Of a stretch of 64,000 bases of DNA, positions 34,124 to 43,960 are shown piece by piece. The DNA lies in contig CAVQOG010000008.1 in NCBI GenBank assembly GCA_963714375.1, positions 1-64,000 of the forward strand, in the 5' to 3' direction. The notes under the pieces are model-generated. The model was not told where the DNA came from. It searched no databases and saw only the letters and a list, made by a program, of their open reading frames with translations. Source of the stretch: UBA5794 sp963714375 (GTDB lineage Bacteria > Actinomycetota > Acidimicrobiia > Spongiisociales > UBA5794). Position numbers and translations under genes: made by a program. How positions within the stretch are numbered: the first letter of the stretch is position 1; each line of letters starts with the position of its first letter.

Positions 34124-36016
34124 TCAGGGCGCCGAGACGACCTCTATCTCGAGCCACGAAACCCACGAGGGTGACTCGACGGTGAGAATCCTGAGATAGC
34201 GGACCGTCTGGCCGATGTCGACTTCCAGCAGCTGACCCCACTCAGTTTCCCCCGAGACCTCGACCAGCATCTCGGAAGGGTCAGACTGATCGCCACCGAA
34301 GATCTGGTGGACGCTACGTCCGGACGGGTACTGGTCGACCAACAGGCGCAAACGGTCGACGGCAACAGGCTGTCCAAGGTCGAGTTCAACCCACTGAGGT
34401 GGACCGGCGCCCGAAGTCCATGAGGTCTCTTCGTCGCCATCGAATGCGTTGATCAACCCCGCCTGTCCGTTCGATGCGGTCACGGCTTGGATGAGGCTCC
34501 CGTCCACTGGTTGTGGAGGGCTGGATTCTGACGGGGCCTCAGGATTGGTCTCTCCTGGGCCAAGCGGAGTGAGGGTCTCACGAAAGAGGATCCGCTCCGG
34601 GATCGGCTGGCCGAAGTTGGCACACCAGTCATCGAGTCCGAATCCACACCAGAGCAACTCACCGTCAATAAAGGTGGCGTCGACCGTCACGGACCGCAAC
34701 AGCTCCGGGTCGGCACCCCCAAGCCTGAGATCGTCAGAGAAGATCACGAAGTCGGCCAACTTCCCAGCAGTCAAGGTGCCTCGTGTATCTTCTTCAAACG
34801 TCGACCACGCCGCCAGACTGGTGATGGCGTCGAGGGCCTGGTCTATGTCCATCAGCTCGGACTCTCGTCCCGGCCACGGCGTGTTACCGATCTCACTGAT
34901 CCCGGTGAGAGCGCCGTGGAGCATCTGCATGACCGAGATGGTGAACGGGTCGCGCAGTCCCTCCAGCGGCGCCACCGCAATACTCCCCACCAACGGCAAC
35001 CCAGCCTGCGCCATCTCCTGGAACGGCCAGGCCCGTTCGATGCCGTCGTTGCTCAACTGTTCGGCAAAGCCCTCTTCGTGCTGGAAATCCGACTCGATTG
35101 CCCCAAGCTGCACGATCGGGACCAGGTCGAGCGCCGCCACTCGAGGGATCTGATCGGTTCGCAGCTCCAATGCGTGCTCCAGCCGGTGACGGCGGTCCTC
35201 CCCAGGGGTGAAGACTGCTTCGAATGCCTCCAACGCCATGTCGAGAGATCCATCGGAGATCTGTTTGGCAGCAATCTGCCAACCCTGGTCGTGGTATTTG
35301 GCGACCTCGGCCGTGAGTTCATCCTGGGTCCACTTCACGAACCGATCCCAGTCAGATGCGATGAAGATCTTCACGCCGGGTACCCGCAGTCGGCCTCCAA
35401 ATGTGGTACCAGGAGTTATGCCCCTTTCGGAGAACCAGTCCCCGTGTCGATCGAGGTCGGCACCAGGGGTGTTGACACTCAGGTAAGCGTTCATTCTGAG
35501 ATCGATCCGACCTTCCTCGTGCCATGTGAAGAAGTCATCCGCGAAATGGGGTTCGAGGTTCACTTCGTTGGTGCCGGTCCAACCACGACTCAAGAGGATC
35601 TGGTTCACCTGCTCGGGCGTGTAGTCACCGAGCCGGTTGGGCTGGTACCAGTGGGAGTGAGAGTCGATGAAGCCAGGAAACACGAACCGACCCCCGAGGT
35701 CCACGACCACCGCACCTTCACCGGCGAGTTCGAGCATGTCGCTCTCGTTGCCAACACCGTCGATCAGTCCATCGGAGACAACCATTGCCTCAGCGTCGGC
35801 AGTGCCGTCCATTGTCACAATTGTTCCGCCGGTGATCACCACGACGCCCGATGGCACCGCCAAGGTGGCCGGCGGCGACGGTGCCGTGGTCAACGTCGTT
35901 GTAACTGAGGTGGTCGAGCTGGATGACGTCACCTCGGGCGCTCCCGAGCCATCACAGGCGGACAGAAGCACCGCAACGGAGACAAGTACTGCGATTGGGG
36001 AAGCAAACCGTGGCAT
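34124..36016 (-). CDS. Secreted amidohydrolase (YtcJ-like) with discoidin-like domain
   Basis: About 630 residues from the ATG at 36016 (an ATG at 36028 is possible). A lipoprotein signal ends LLSAC, followed by a Thr/Ser linker. The amidohydrolase family 3 core has the metal motif DSHSHWY, GVKIFIASDWDR and HRLEHA, and C-terminal strand TAGKLADFVIFSDD. The last ~130 residues resemble an F5/8 type C (discoidin) carbohydrate-binding domain (NAFDGDEETSWTSG, WVELDLGQPVAVDRLRLL). This is an outside, surface-anchored hydrolase that may be tethered to a polymer. Substrate unknown. Confidence 0.85.
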   Translation of the reverse strand: MPRFASPIAVLVSVAVLLSACDGSGAPEVTSSSSTTSVTTTLTTAPSPPATLAVPSGVVVITGGTIVTMDGTADAEAMVVSDGLIDGVGNESDMLELAGEGAVVVDLGGRFVFPGFIDSHSHWYQPNRLGDYTPEQVNQILLSRGWTGTNEVNLEPHFADDFFTWHEEGRIDLRMNAYLSVNTPGADLDRHGDWFSERGITPGTTFGGRLRVPGVKIFIASDWDRFVKWTQDELTAEVAKYHDQGWQIAAKQISDGSLDMALEAFEAVFTPGEDRRHRLEHALELRTDQIPRVAALDLVPIVQLGAIESDFQHEEGFAEQLSNDGIERAWPFQEMAQAGLPLVGSIAVAPLEGLRDPFTISVMQMLHGALTGISEIGNTPWPGRESELMDIDQALDAITSLAAWSTFEEDTRGTLTAGKLADFVIFSDDLRLGGADPELLRSVTVDATFIDGELLWCGFGLDDWCANFGQPIPERILFRETLTPLGPGETNPEAPSESSPPQPVDGSLIQAVTASNGQAGLINAFDGDEETSWTSGAGPPQWVELDLGQPVAVDRLRLLVDQYPSGRSVHQIFGGDQSDPSEMLVEVSGETEWGQLLEVDIGQTVRYLRILTVESPSWVSWLEIEVVSAP

Positions 36017-36066
36017 CAACCACACCATATACGGGCAGCGACCTGCCCACGGTGACATCATCGGCG

Positions 36067-36711
36067 CTATCGCGGGGGACCCTCCACCCGAGATCGACCA
36101 TCGTCCATGCGCCATATTGCGACCGACGCGGCGACGATGGCTGCGCCGAAGAAGAGACCGCCGAGGGTGTCGGTGAGCCAGTGGGCGCGGAGATAGATTC
36201 GGCTGAGAACCATCAGTGCCGCAAACACGTAAGCAGTCCACAGAAACAGTCGTCTGCGTTGTGGCCACAGGATCGACGCCACGATGGCGAACCCGATTCC
36301 GATCGCCGCGGCGGTCACCATCGAGTGCCCGGATGGGTAGGAAAACGAGTGCTCCTGAACCAGCGCATCGACGGGACGATCACGGCCAACAAGCTCCTTC
36401 GTCAGCTCCGACAGGACCGCTGCAACCGCGACCATCCCAAGCCATACGAACGCGGCGTGGAGTTGTTTGGCAAACCCAAGGGCTGCGAAGCCGGCAGCGA
36501 CCACCACAAGAACCAGTGGGACTCGCCCGATGTAGTGGAAAAGCTCAGCCATCGACACCAGCCATGGCACCTCGGCGTCCCGCATGACGTCGGCCACACG
36601 GTCATCGAGGCCCTGGGTCCAATCGGCAATCACCAACACGGTCAGCATGAGAAACAGACCAAACAACACAGCGGCAAGGCGAAGTAACTTGGCAGGCGAT
36701 TCGAGCATCAA
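36067..36711 (-). CDS. PAP2-family membrane phosphatase
   Basis: 214 residues with about six helices. The three PAP2 motifs are intact: KELVGRDRP, SYPSGHS and SRIYLRAHWLTDTLGG. Acts on lipid phosphates such as undecaprenyl pyrophosphate or phosphatidate at the outer face of the membrane. It lies 50 bases upstream of the amidohydrolase gene on the same strand and may be cotranscribed. Confidence 0.9.
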   Translation of the reverse strand: MMLESPAKLLRLAAVLFGLFLMLTVLVIADWTQGLDDRVADVMRDAEVPWLVSMAELFHYIGRVPLVLVVVAAGFAALGFAKQLHAAFVWLGMVAVAAVLSELTKELVGRDRPVDALVQEHSFSYPSGHSMVTAAAIGIGFAIVASILWPQRRRLFLWTAYVFAALMVLSRIYLRAHWLTDTLGGLFFGAAIVAASVAIWRMDDGRSRVEGPPR

Positions 36712-36809
36712 GGTTGACTCTACGACCCACTGCCGGTTGAGTTCGGTGCAGGGACCGGGGATACTGCCCCTCGCTGAAACAGCTTCGGACTCACGGAACT
36801 ACGGGCGGT

Positions 36810-37103
36810 TCACTGAACCTCGTACACGGTTGCATACTTCTGACGACCGCTGTAGCCGCCGCTTGTGTAGGACAACAGGTCAAACAGCACACCTAGTCCG
36901 ATCACGACGTAGTCGAATCCGCGGACGCCACCGGGGGCGACAAGAACCCATGCCAAAGTCAGCCACGGTACGAAAAGGAAACCGATGAAACCGACCCAGA
37001 AGCTGTCAAACGCAAAAGCCCATCGGTCGCGGTCAACGATCCACCACAGGAACGCAGCTGCCCGGGGGCCGACGAGCGCCATGACGCCTGCCAAACAACA
37101 CAT
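36810..37103 (-). CDS. Small membrane protein, conserved in Actinobacteria
   Basis: 97 residues, three hydrophobic segments, with FLWWIVDRDRWAFAFDSFW, FLFVPWLTLAWVLVAPGGV and a C-terminal YTSGGYSGR. I recall similar short proteins of unknown function in Actinobacteria and Chloroflexi, but no domain name is certain. It is downstream of the MMPL gene terminator, transcribed the same way. Confidence 0.65.
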   Translation of the reverse strand: MCCLAGVMALVGPRAAAFLWWIVDRDRWAFAFDSFWVGFIGFLFVPWLTLAWVLVAPGGVRGFDYVVIGLGVLFDLLSYTSGGYSGRQKYATVYEVQ

Positions 37104-37191
37104 GCTCTTTTGATCTCCTCCGACGGCGTCACACTACCAGACGCCAGGGAGCCGAGCCCAAAGCTGCGGTGTTGGAGATAGCTCACCCAAT

Positions 37192-37220
37192 GGCAGTGCC
37201 GCCCAACGGACGGCACTGCC
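37192..37220 (-). terminator. Terminator hairpin of the MMPL gene
   Basis: GGCAGTGCCG / CGGCACTGCC, a perfect 10-bp stem with a 9-base loop, 16 bases past the MMPL stop codon. No T-run follows. Confidence 0.75.
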
Positions 37221-37235
37221 AAGTCGATGGTGTGT

Positions 37236-39947
37236 TCAGCCAACAAGGGCCGGTTCGCGGGTCCGTTCGACTGCCGTCTCGGACACGTGGTCCTTCGACA
37301 CGAGAACCAACAGACTCGGGAGCACAAGGAGTGCAACCATGAGCGACAGGACAATCATCACTGCAGTGAGGAGGCCGAACGTGGCAAAGATGGGGGTGGG
37401 AGCCATCGCCATGACTGAGAACCCCAGTACCGACGTCACTGCGGAAAGGACGAGTGCTCCGCCGGTTCCCGTCCCTGCTCGACGCACAGCATCGAGGCGT
37501 GAGCCGTCAAGAGCAAGTTCTTCGCGGTATCGAGCCGTGAAGTGGGTTGAAAAGTCGATGCCTACGCCGACGGCAATAGCCGCAATCGTGGCAGTGACGA
37601 CATTGACGGTGTACCCGGTCGTGGCCATGAACGCATAGACGCCCGTGACAACCAATCCGATGGGGAGCACCGACACGAAGGCATATCGAACCGAGCGCAG
37701 CATGACGGATGCGATCAGGAACGTCAGCAAGGCCGCCAATGGCAGGGACACAAGCATCGAACGTGTGAACGAGTCCATGCTCACATACTGGGCGATAACG
37801 TCACCAGATACCGCAGCCGACGCGCCAGTGGATGCCTCGAACGATGCTGCAGCGCCCTTGAGCGCCTCGTGTACGGGCACGATGATCTCTCTGTCGGTGA
37901 AGCTCCCAACCTGGATCACGAAGGCCGTCGCCTGACCACCTTCGGTTGGGGCAACAATCCCTGGCACATCGATCGCCTCGATGGCAACGTCGCCTCCAGA
38001 CGTAGGCACACCGTTCGCCCAAACGTAGTCATAGATAGCCGCAACCCCGACTGAGGTGTCTGGCAATCCATTGCTGTCGGCGTCGACCACACCGAGGTCC
38101 CGGGCCACATCTGGTGACGCCATGGTCATCCGCACCAACTCTGCGGCATGTGGGCCAACAAGAAGGTCACCGTCGGAGTTGACACCGAACTGAGCGCCGG
38201 AACGAACGAGGTCAGCCTCGATCTGTTCCATCGCCAGAAGGGTCTTTGGGTCAGTGAGATCACCTTCGATGTAGATGAACGAGGAACCTTCACCCGTGGA
38301 TGGGAAGTGGTCGGTCACCTTCTCGATCGACTGCGCAAAATCGGTGTCAGAGGAGATGAAGTCCTTGATCTCGAAGCCGGACTCGACCCGTGAGGCCTGA
38401 GCCACTCCGAGGACGGCGACCACAATCGCAATGGGAATAGTTACAGCTTTCCATCGGGCGAGGAAACCAACCGCTGCCCCAACTGGTCGCAGCCCATGGG
38501 CCGATCCGGTGTGTGGTCGAGCCATTCTCCGTCCGGCAAGGACAGCGCGTCGATTCCGCCGACGCGTCAGCGCGGCGGGGATGAGGAGGAACAACGTCAG
38601 AAAGATCACAAGTGCGACAGCACCCACTGTTGGCATCACCGCGGCAAGTGCCACCGTCAAGCCACCAACAACGGCCATCACGAACGCCCCGAGGGCGTAG
38701 ACCGGCTTCGAAAACCGTTTGGTCGGATTCGGGCCGACACGGTCTTCCAATCCGACGGTGACACGCGGCGCGATGTGTCCCATCAACACATAGGCCCAGG
38801 CGAGCGAGAGCGCAGCTCCTATTCCGAACTGGACAATGGCTTCTATGCCAGAGGCCGCGTTCGACAGGAATGCGGCGACTGATGAGCTGACGGCAAGAAG
38901 CATTGCGGTGAACACAGCCGTCATACCGGCGGGGTAGGCACGTCGTACGCTCATGCCCTCGTCCACCTGCATCTCGCGGACACGACCTACCCCGTGGATG
39001 TAGAAGTCCACACCAAACGAGATCATCGCAATCGGAACGATGAAGGCAAGCAGCAACGAACCCATCTTGAGTCCCATCAGAGCTGACGTTCCGTAGTAGG
39101 CGAGAGTCGTTCCGCCGAGCCCGACGCCAACAACCGCTGCCGACCAGTAGGAGCGGTGCACAACGGCAACAAGCAGAATGATCAAGCCAACAGCAAGAAA
39201 GATGAACGGCGCGGACTGGGCAGCAGCCTCCTCGAACGCCAAATCGGCGTCGATGGCTACCCCGATTGCGTTCGTCTGGACCGCGTCGGTTCTGAGTTCC
39301 TCTTGGATACCTCGGAGCCACATCTCTGCATCCGCCCGGTCACTGAAACCGGCCTCGTCAAAACTGATCGCCGCCGTGAATGCTGGGGAAGTCCATGACG
39401 TTGATGCACCGGAAGGAGGTACCGCCAGCTCGGACAGCGTGTATCGCAGATGTTCGGTGCCGGAGCCGTCGGCAAGGACAGCGTCGATCGCTTGCACAAT
39501 CTCGACGTCGGTGGATCCCGATATGCCTTCGGACCCGAGCGCCGCGTCAACAGCGTCGACGACCGAGTACAACGGCGGCAACGACGATTCGGTATCCATG
39601 CTGAAGACCGTCACGAAGTGATCAGAGTTCTCGGAATCGGTTCGAACGCGTGTGGAGAGTTCGTTCCATTCGCGAAAGGCCGCCGGCGTGAGAACATTCT
39701 CTCCCGATTCGGCCGCTTCAATCAGAAACATTTCCTCTGTGATTGTTGTGTCCGATCGAAGAGTTTGATCCGCTCCTTCAAGGGTTGTGAAGACTTCCCC
39801 CTGTGGGTCGAAGTTCGCATCGTCCGTATTGGCCACCATGGGGCCGACGATTCCGAGCGCCATCACGAGCACAAGTGCCGCAATTGCCACCAAGCCAATG
39901 CGCCTTCCCATCAAATCGAATGTTCTGTAGAGCCTTGGGTTCTTCAT
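37236..39947 (-). CDS. MMPL/RND-family transporter
   Basis: 903 residues from the ATG at 39947, with AGGAGG upstream. Two MMPL halves: membrane helix 1, a large outside loop (about 45-230), a five-helix block with SFGVDFYIHGVGRVRE, a second outside loop (about 520-690) and a final five-helix block with VGVGIDFSTHFTARYRE. The GxxxDY-like transmembrane Asp motifs of the superfamily appear as GVDFYIH and GIDFSTH. Proton-driven exporters of lipids or hydrophobic compounds; cargo unknown. Confidence 0.9.
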   Translation of the reverse strand: MKNPRLYRTFDLMGRRIGLVAIAALVLVMALGIVGPMVANTDDANFDPQGEVFTTLEGADQTLRSDTTITEEMFLIEAAESGENVLTPAAFREWNELSTRVRTDSENSDHFVTVFSMDTESSLPPLYSVVDAVDAALGSEGISGSTDVEIVQAIDAVLADGSGTEHLRYTLSELAVPPSGASTSWTSPAFTAAISFDEAGFSDRADAEMWLRGIQEELRTDAVQTNAIGVAIDADLAFEEAAAQSAPFIFLAVGLIILLVAVVHRSYWSAAVVGVGLGGTTLAYYGTSALMGLKMGSLLLAFIVPIAMISFGVDFYIHGVGRVREMQVDEGMSVRRAYPAGMTAVFTAMLLAVSSSVAAFLSNAASGIEAIVQFGIGAALSLAWAYVLMGHIAPRVTVGLEDRVGPNPTKRFSKPVYALGAFVMAVVGGLTVALAAVMPTVGAVALVIFLTLFLLIPAALTRRRNRRAVLAGRRMARPHTGSAHGLRPVGAAVGFLARWKAVTIPIAIVVAVLGVAQASRVESGFEIKDFISSDTDFAQSIEKVTDHFPSTGEGSSFIYIEGDLTDPKTLLAMEQIEADLVRSGAQFGVNSDGDLLVGPHAAELVRMTMASPDVARDLGVVDADSNGLPDTSVGVAAIYDYVWANGVPTSGGDVAIEAIDVPGIVAPTEGGQATAFVIQVGSFTDREIIVPVHEALKGAAASFEASTGASAAVSGDVIAQYVSMDSFTRSMLVSLPLAALLTFLIASVMLRSVRYAFVSVLPIGLVVTGVYAFMATTGYTVNVVTATIAAIAVGVGIDFSTHFTARYREELALDGSRLDAVRRAGTGTGGALVLSAVTSVLGFSVMAMAPTPIFATFGLLTAVMIVLSLMVALLVLPSLLVLVSKDHVSETAVERTREPALVG

Positions 39948-40150
39948 GTTGATCCTCCTGCATACCGCGGCGCCGGATGCGCCTGGTTCATGTATCAGGA
40001 CCAATCATCTGCAACAACACCCGTGGTTCCTATCGGGTATCAGCCTCGCTGCTCCCCGAGACCCTGAGGTCGGCCTCAGGGATGTCCCCGCCAAACATCC
40101 GCGTCCGCGATCGTGTCACAATGGCAATCAACGAGACGCGGGGAGGACCC

Positions 40151-42106
40151 ATGCCAGACACAGGAATCGAAAATCTTCTTCACGAGAACCGCCTGTTTCC
40201 ACCAAGCTCGTCCTTTGCCAGCAGCGCCGTCGCCACCCAGGCCGACTACGACGAGGCCGATGCAGATTTCGTCGCATACTGGACACGCCAGGCGACCGAA
40301 CGCATCACGTGGTTCAAAGAACCAACGGTGGCACTCGACGAATCGAGCGCGCCGTTCTTCACGTGGTTTGCCGACGGTGAGCTCAACATTTCATACAACT
40401 GCCTCGATCGGCACCTCGCATCAGGCGGTGACAAGGTTGCCTACCACTGGGTTGGTGAACCTGGGGACACACGGACGATCACCTATCAAGACCTCGCCGA
40501 TGAGGTCAACCGGTTTGCAAACGGTTTGCGATCGCTCGGGGTCAACAAGGGTGACCAAGTCGCGATCTACATGGGAATGGTTCCCGAGCTCCCGATAGCA
40601 ATGCTTGCGTGCGCCCGGATCGGGGCTCCCCACTCTGTGATCTTCGGCGGGTTCTCCGCTGACGCGATCGTCGATCGGGTCGACGACGCACAGGCGAAGC
40701 TTCTCATCACCTGTGACGGGGCTTGGAGGCGCGGCACGATCGTGCCGCTCAAGGACAGCTGCGACGATGCAATGGCTCGAGCCGACTCCCTTGAGCACTG
40801 CGTTGTGGTCAAGCGCACCAACCAAGACGTCGCTATGAAGGATGGGCGAGACATCTGGTGGCATGACCTTGTGGAAGGTCAAGCAACCGAGGCCGAGCCC
40901 GAAGTCATGAATGCCGAAGACCTGCTGTATCTGCTCTACACATCTGGTACCACCGCAAAGCCGAAGGGCATCATGCACACGACCGGTGGCTACCTCACAG
41001 GGGTCGCCACGACGCACGCCCAGATCTTCGACCTCAAGCCGGATACCGACGTGTACTGGTGTGCAGCCGATGTCGGATGGGTAACCGGACACTCATACAT
41101 CGTGTATGGACCGCTCGCCAACCACACGACGAGCGTGATGTACGAGGGAACACCGGATTTTCCTGACAAGGATCGCCTGTGGTCGATCATTGCTGAGTAC
41201 GGAGTCACCATCTTGTACACGGCACCGACGGCCATTCGTGCATTCATGAAGTGGGGATCGCACTATCCCGAGAGACACGACCTGTCGTCCTTGCGCCTGC
41301 TCGGCACGGTTGGAGAACCTATCAATCCAGAGGCGTGGATGTGGTACCACACCAACATCGGGGCCGCACGCTGCCCCATCGTCGATACGTGGTGGCAGAC
41401 CGAAACCGGTGGCATCATGATCAGTCCTCTCCCCGGGCTTACCGCAACAAAGCCAGGCTCTGCCACAAAGGCAATCCCTGGCATCACGGCTGACGTCGTG
41501 GACGTGGAGGGCAACTCTGTTCCCCTTGGGAGCGGCGGCTTCCTCACGATTACAAAGCCGTGGCCGTCGATGCTGCGTTCCATCTACGGCGATGACAAGC
41601 GCTACGTCGACACCTACTGGACGAGATACCCTGGTGTGTACTTCCCTGGCGACGGGGCGAAGATCGACGAAGACGGCTACCTGTGGGTACTCGGACGTGT
41701 CGATGACGTCATGAACGTATCCGGGCACCGCCTCTCGACAATGGAGGTCGAGTCAGCGCTGGTTTCCCACCCTGCTGTTGCAGAGGCCGCCGTGGTGGGG
41801 GCGACCGATGCTCTGTCTGGGCAGGCAATCGCTGCGTTCGTCACACTGCGGAGCGGGTTTGACGAATCGGACGAGCTGCTTGTGGAGCTGAAGGGCCACG
41901 TCGCCGACAAGATCGGCGCCATTGCACGACCCAAGACGATCATCTTCACACCAGATCTCCCCAAGACGCGATCAGGGAAGATCATGCGCCGCCTTCTCCG
42001 CGATATCTCGGACAAGCGTGCCCTTGGCGATGTGACCACCCTGGCAAACGCCGATGTGGTTGAAGCGATTGCAGAGCAGGCACAGGCACACACCGACGAG
42101 GATTGA
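40151..42106 (+). CDS. acs: Acetyl-CoA synthetase
   Basis: 651 residues, the normal Acs length, from the ATG at 40151 with GGGAGG upstream; an earlier in-frame ATG at 39977 has no ribosome site. Adenylation motifs YTSGTTAKPKGIMHTTGGYL (A3), WQTETGG (A5) and the C-terminal TRSGKIMRRLLR with the catalytic, acetylation-regulated Lys. Converts acetate, CoA and ATP to acetyl-CoA. 39948-40150 is a 200-bp divergent gap without a gene. Confidence 0.95.
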   Translation: MPDTGIENLLHENRLFPPSSSFASSAVATQADYDEADADFVAYWTRQATERITWFKEPTVALDESSAPFFTWFADGELNISYNCLDRHLASGGDKVAYHWVGEPGDTRTITYQDLADEVNRFANGLRSLGVNKGDQVAIYMGMVPELPIAMLACARIGAPHSVIFGGFSADAIVDRVDDAQAKLLITCDGAWRRGTIVPLKDSCDDAMARADSLEHCVVVKRTNQDVAMKDGRDIWWHDLVEGQATEAEPEVMNAEDLLYLLYTSGTTAKPKGIMHTTGGYLTGVATTHAQIFDLKPDTDVYWCAADVGWVTGHSYIVYGPLANHTTSVMYEGTPDFPDKDRLWSIIAEYGVTILYTAPTAIRAFMKWGSHYPERHDLSSLRLLGTVGEPINPEAWMWYHTNIGAARCPIVDTWWQTETGGIMISPLPGLTATKPGSATKAIPGITADVVDVEGNSVPLGSGGFLTITKPWPSMLRSIYGDDKRYVDTYWTRYPGVYFPGDGAKIDEDGYLWVLGRVDDVMNVSGHRLSTMEVESALVSHPAVAEAAVVGATDALSGQAIAAFVTLRSGFDESDELLVELKGHVADKIGAIARPKTIIFTPDLPKTRSGKIMRRLLRDISDKRALGDVTTLANADVVEAIAEQAQAHTDED

Positions 42107-42201
42107 GGGCAAGGCCTCACAGCTTTCAGCTCACGGCTTACAGCGCAGCGTACGCCCTTCAGGTTTGACCTTTGAGACAACCGCCAGTCTCGATTGTCTC
42201 G

Positions 42202-43443
42202 TTATGGATCGACGGGGATGGGAATCGGTCTTTCCTCGGCGAACGGGTCACGATCCGTCAGCTTCTTCCAGATGTAGACGGCCACGTCCCGGATCGACGC
42301 GATGATCGGGACCGCGAGCAGTGATCCGAGGAGACCCCCGACCTGGAAGCCGACCAGAAGTCCGATCAGGATGATCGCCGGGCGCAGCTGAACCGCCGTC
42401 CCCATGACCTTCGGGGCGATGATGTTCGCCTGAAGCTGGACAACGACGAGATAGATCGCCACAACGATAAGGGCAAACCACCAGTTCTCAAGCTCGGGCC
42501 ACCGCGTCGAACCGGTGATGAGCGCGGCAAGCACGCCGGGTATCGCTGCGAGGATCGGGCCGAAGGTTGGAATCATGTTGAGCACGACCATGATCGCACC
42601 CATCAAGAAGGCGCCAGGTAATCCCACGAACCACAGAACGACGAACACAATGGTTCCGGTAATGATCGAGTTGATCAGCTGGCCGTAGAGATACCCGGTC
42701 CAGACCCTGTGCTGTTTCCGCATCATCATGAGGCCATCGCGTTCATACCCAGCCGGAATGTTTCTGGCAAGTCCGTCGTACATCCGGACACTGTCGGCAT
42801 TGAGGTACATGGCGACGAGCGCGGTCAGAATTGCCGATGTGATGATCGCCGTGATGATTCCTGCAAGCGTGCGAACACTGTCGAGGGAGCGACCAAGAAT
42901 GTCGACGATCGTGTTGGCATCGATGACCGTCCCAGCGTCGCCGGTTCCGGCGACCGGATCGCTGATGACATCCATCAAGCCGGTCATGTCGATGGTCAAT
43001 CCAAAGACGTGGAAGTAGTTGTTCTCATCGATCTCCCCCAATAGCCACACCCGCGCATCGTTGAGGGTTCCGACCGGATCGAGTTCCTTGACGGAGTCCA
43101 CAACCTCACGAACGACGAGGTAGCCGAATGCCAGCGTTCCAAGGAACACAACCAAGTAGGCGATCAACAGCGCAAGCCCCCTTGGGATATGGAGTCGGCG
43201 ATGAGCGAACCGGATCAGCGGTGCAATCAGGAACGCTATCAGGGCTGCCAGAGCGGCAATCGCAAGGACGTTGCGTATGAGATAGACCCCAATGACAGCC
43301 AGGAGAAAAGACATGGCGATGACGAGGAGCTTTGCGTTCTCTCCCCACTTTGGCGATGCCGGGTAATAGTCCGGAGCGCCCTGCCGCGGCGGACCCGTCG
43401 GCTTCGGTGAGTCTGGGAGTTCCATCGTGCGGTCATCATCCAT
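42202..43443 (-). CDS. AI-2E family transporter
   Basis: 413 residues from the ATG at 43443. A Pro-rich cytoplasmic start, then about eight helices with the family pattern RFAHRRLHIPRGLALLIAYL, a large soluble loop (110-230), GYLYGQLINSIITGTIVF and LNMIPTFGPILAAIPGVLAAL. Members are permease or antiporter proteins, and the role in autoinducer export holds only for some. The 42107-42201 gap after the convergent acs gene contains AGCTTTCAGCTCACGGC-type short words. Confidence 0.86.
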   Translation of the reverse strand: MDDDRTMELPDSPKPTGPPRQGAPDYYPASPKWGENAKLLVIAMSFLLAVIGVYLIRNVLAIAALAALIAFLIAPLIRFAHRRLHIPRGLALLIAYLVVFLGTLAFGYLVVREVVDSVKELDPVGTLNDARVWLLGEIDENNYFHVFGLTIDMTGLMDVISDPVAGTGDAGTVIDANTIVDILGRSLDSVRTLAGIITAIITSAILTALVAMYLNADSVRMYDGLARNIPAGYERDGLMMMRKQHRVWTGYLYGQLINSIITGTIVFVVLWFVGLPGAFLMGAIMVVLNMIPTFGPILAAIPGVLAALITGSTRWPELENWWFALIVVAIYLVVVQLQANIIAPKVMGTAVQLRPAIILIGLLVGFQVGGLLGSLLAVPIIASIRDVAVYIWKKLTDRDPFAEERPIPIPVDP

Positions 43444-43492
43444 GGACGTACGGTAAACGAAAGCGCACACTGAGGGGAAGTACGATTGCGCC

Positions 43493-43960
43493 ATGAACCT
43501 CTACCAGCGGACACTCCGGCGCATGGCCAAGCTCAACTGGGTCAGGCGTCTCCTATCGAAAGCGCTGACGCCTCTCGATCTCAGGCTTCGGAATACCCGA
43601 TTCGCACCATCGAAGTTCGGAATCGACGTTCCGCTGTGCTACCTCACGACGACCGGTCGCAAGTCTGGCGACGAGCGGGTCGTGCCATTGCTGTTCGTCG
43701 AACACGATGGGGGTTACGCGGTCGCCGCGACAAACTTCGGCACCGAGCACCACCCGGGGTGGGCATACAACCTTGAAGCTGACCCAGCAGCTCGAATCGA
43801 GATCAATGGCGAGCAGTCAGCGGTCTCGGCACGGCTTCTCGACGAGGCAGAGGCAACTCCCCTGTGGATCAAATTCGAGACCGTCTGGCCCGCATACGAC
43901 ACCTATCAACAGATTGCGCCCCGCGACATCAAGATGTTCGCACTCACGCCTACGCCGTAG
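43493..43960 (+). CDS. Ddn-family F420-dependent nitroreductase-like protein
   Basis: 155 residues. Pattern VPLCYLTTTGRKSGDERVVPLLFVEHDGGYAVAATNFG and HHPGWAYNLEADPAARIEI is that of deazaflavin (F420)-dependent oxidoreductases of the Ddn type, split beta-barrel fold. Likely reduces quinones or nitro compounds in or near the membrane. Indicates F420 in the organism. Its 3' end overlaps the convergent aminotransferase by about 10 bases. Confidence 0.9.
   Translation: MNLYQRTLRRMAKLNWVRRLLSKALTPLDLRLRNTRFAPSKFGIDVPLCYLTTTGRKSGDERVVPLLFVEHDGGYAVAATNFGTEHHPGWAYNLEADPAARIEINGEQSAVSARLLDEAEATPLWIKFETVWPAYDTYQQIAPRDIKMFALTPTP

Noticed and set aside
33454..34174. Long overlapping frames across the RHH gene and the MazF remnant
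   Set aside because: They have no family match and run over genes with clear motifs in other frames.
39977..40150. N-terminal extension of acetyl-CoA synthetase
   Set aside because: The extension lacks family similarity and the ATG at 40151 has a good ribosome site and gives the usual length.
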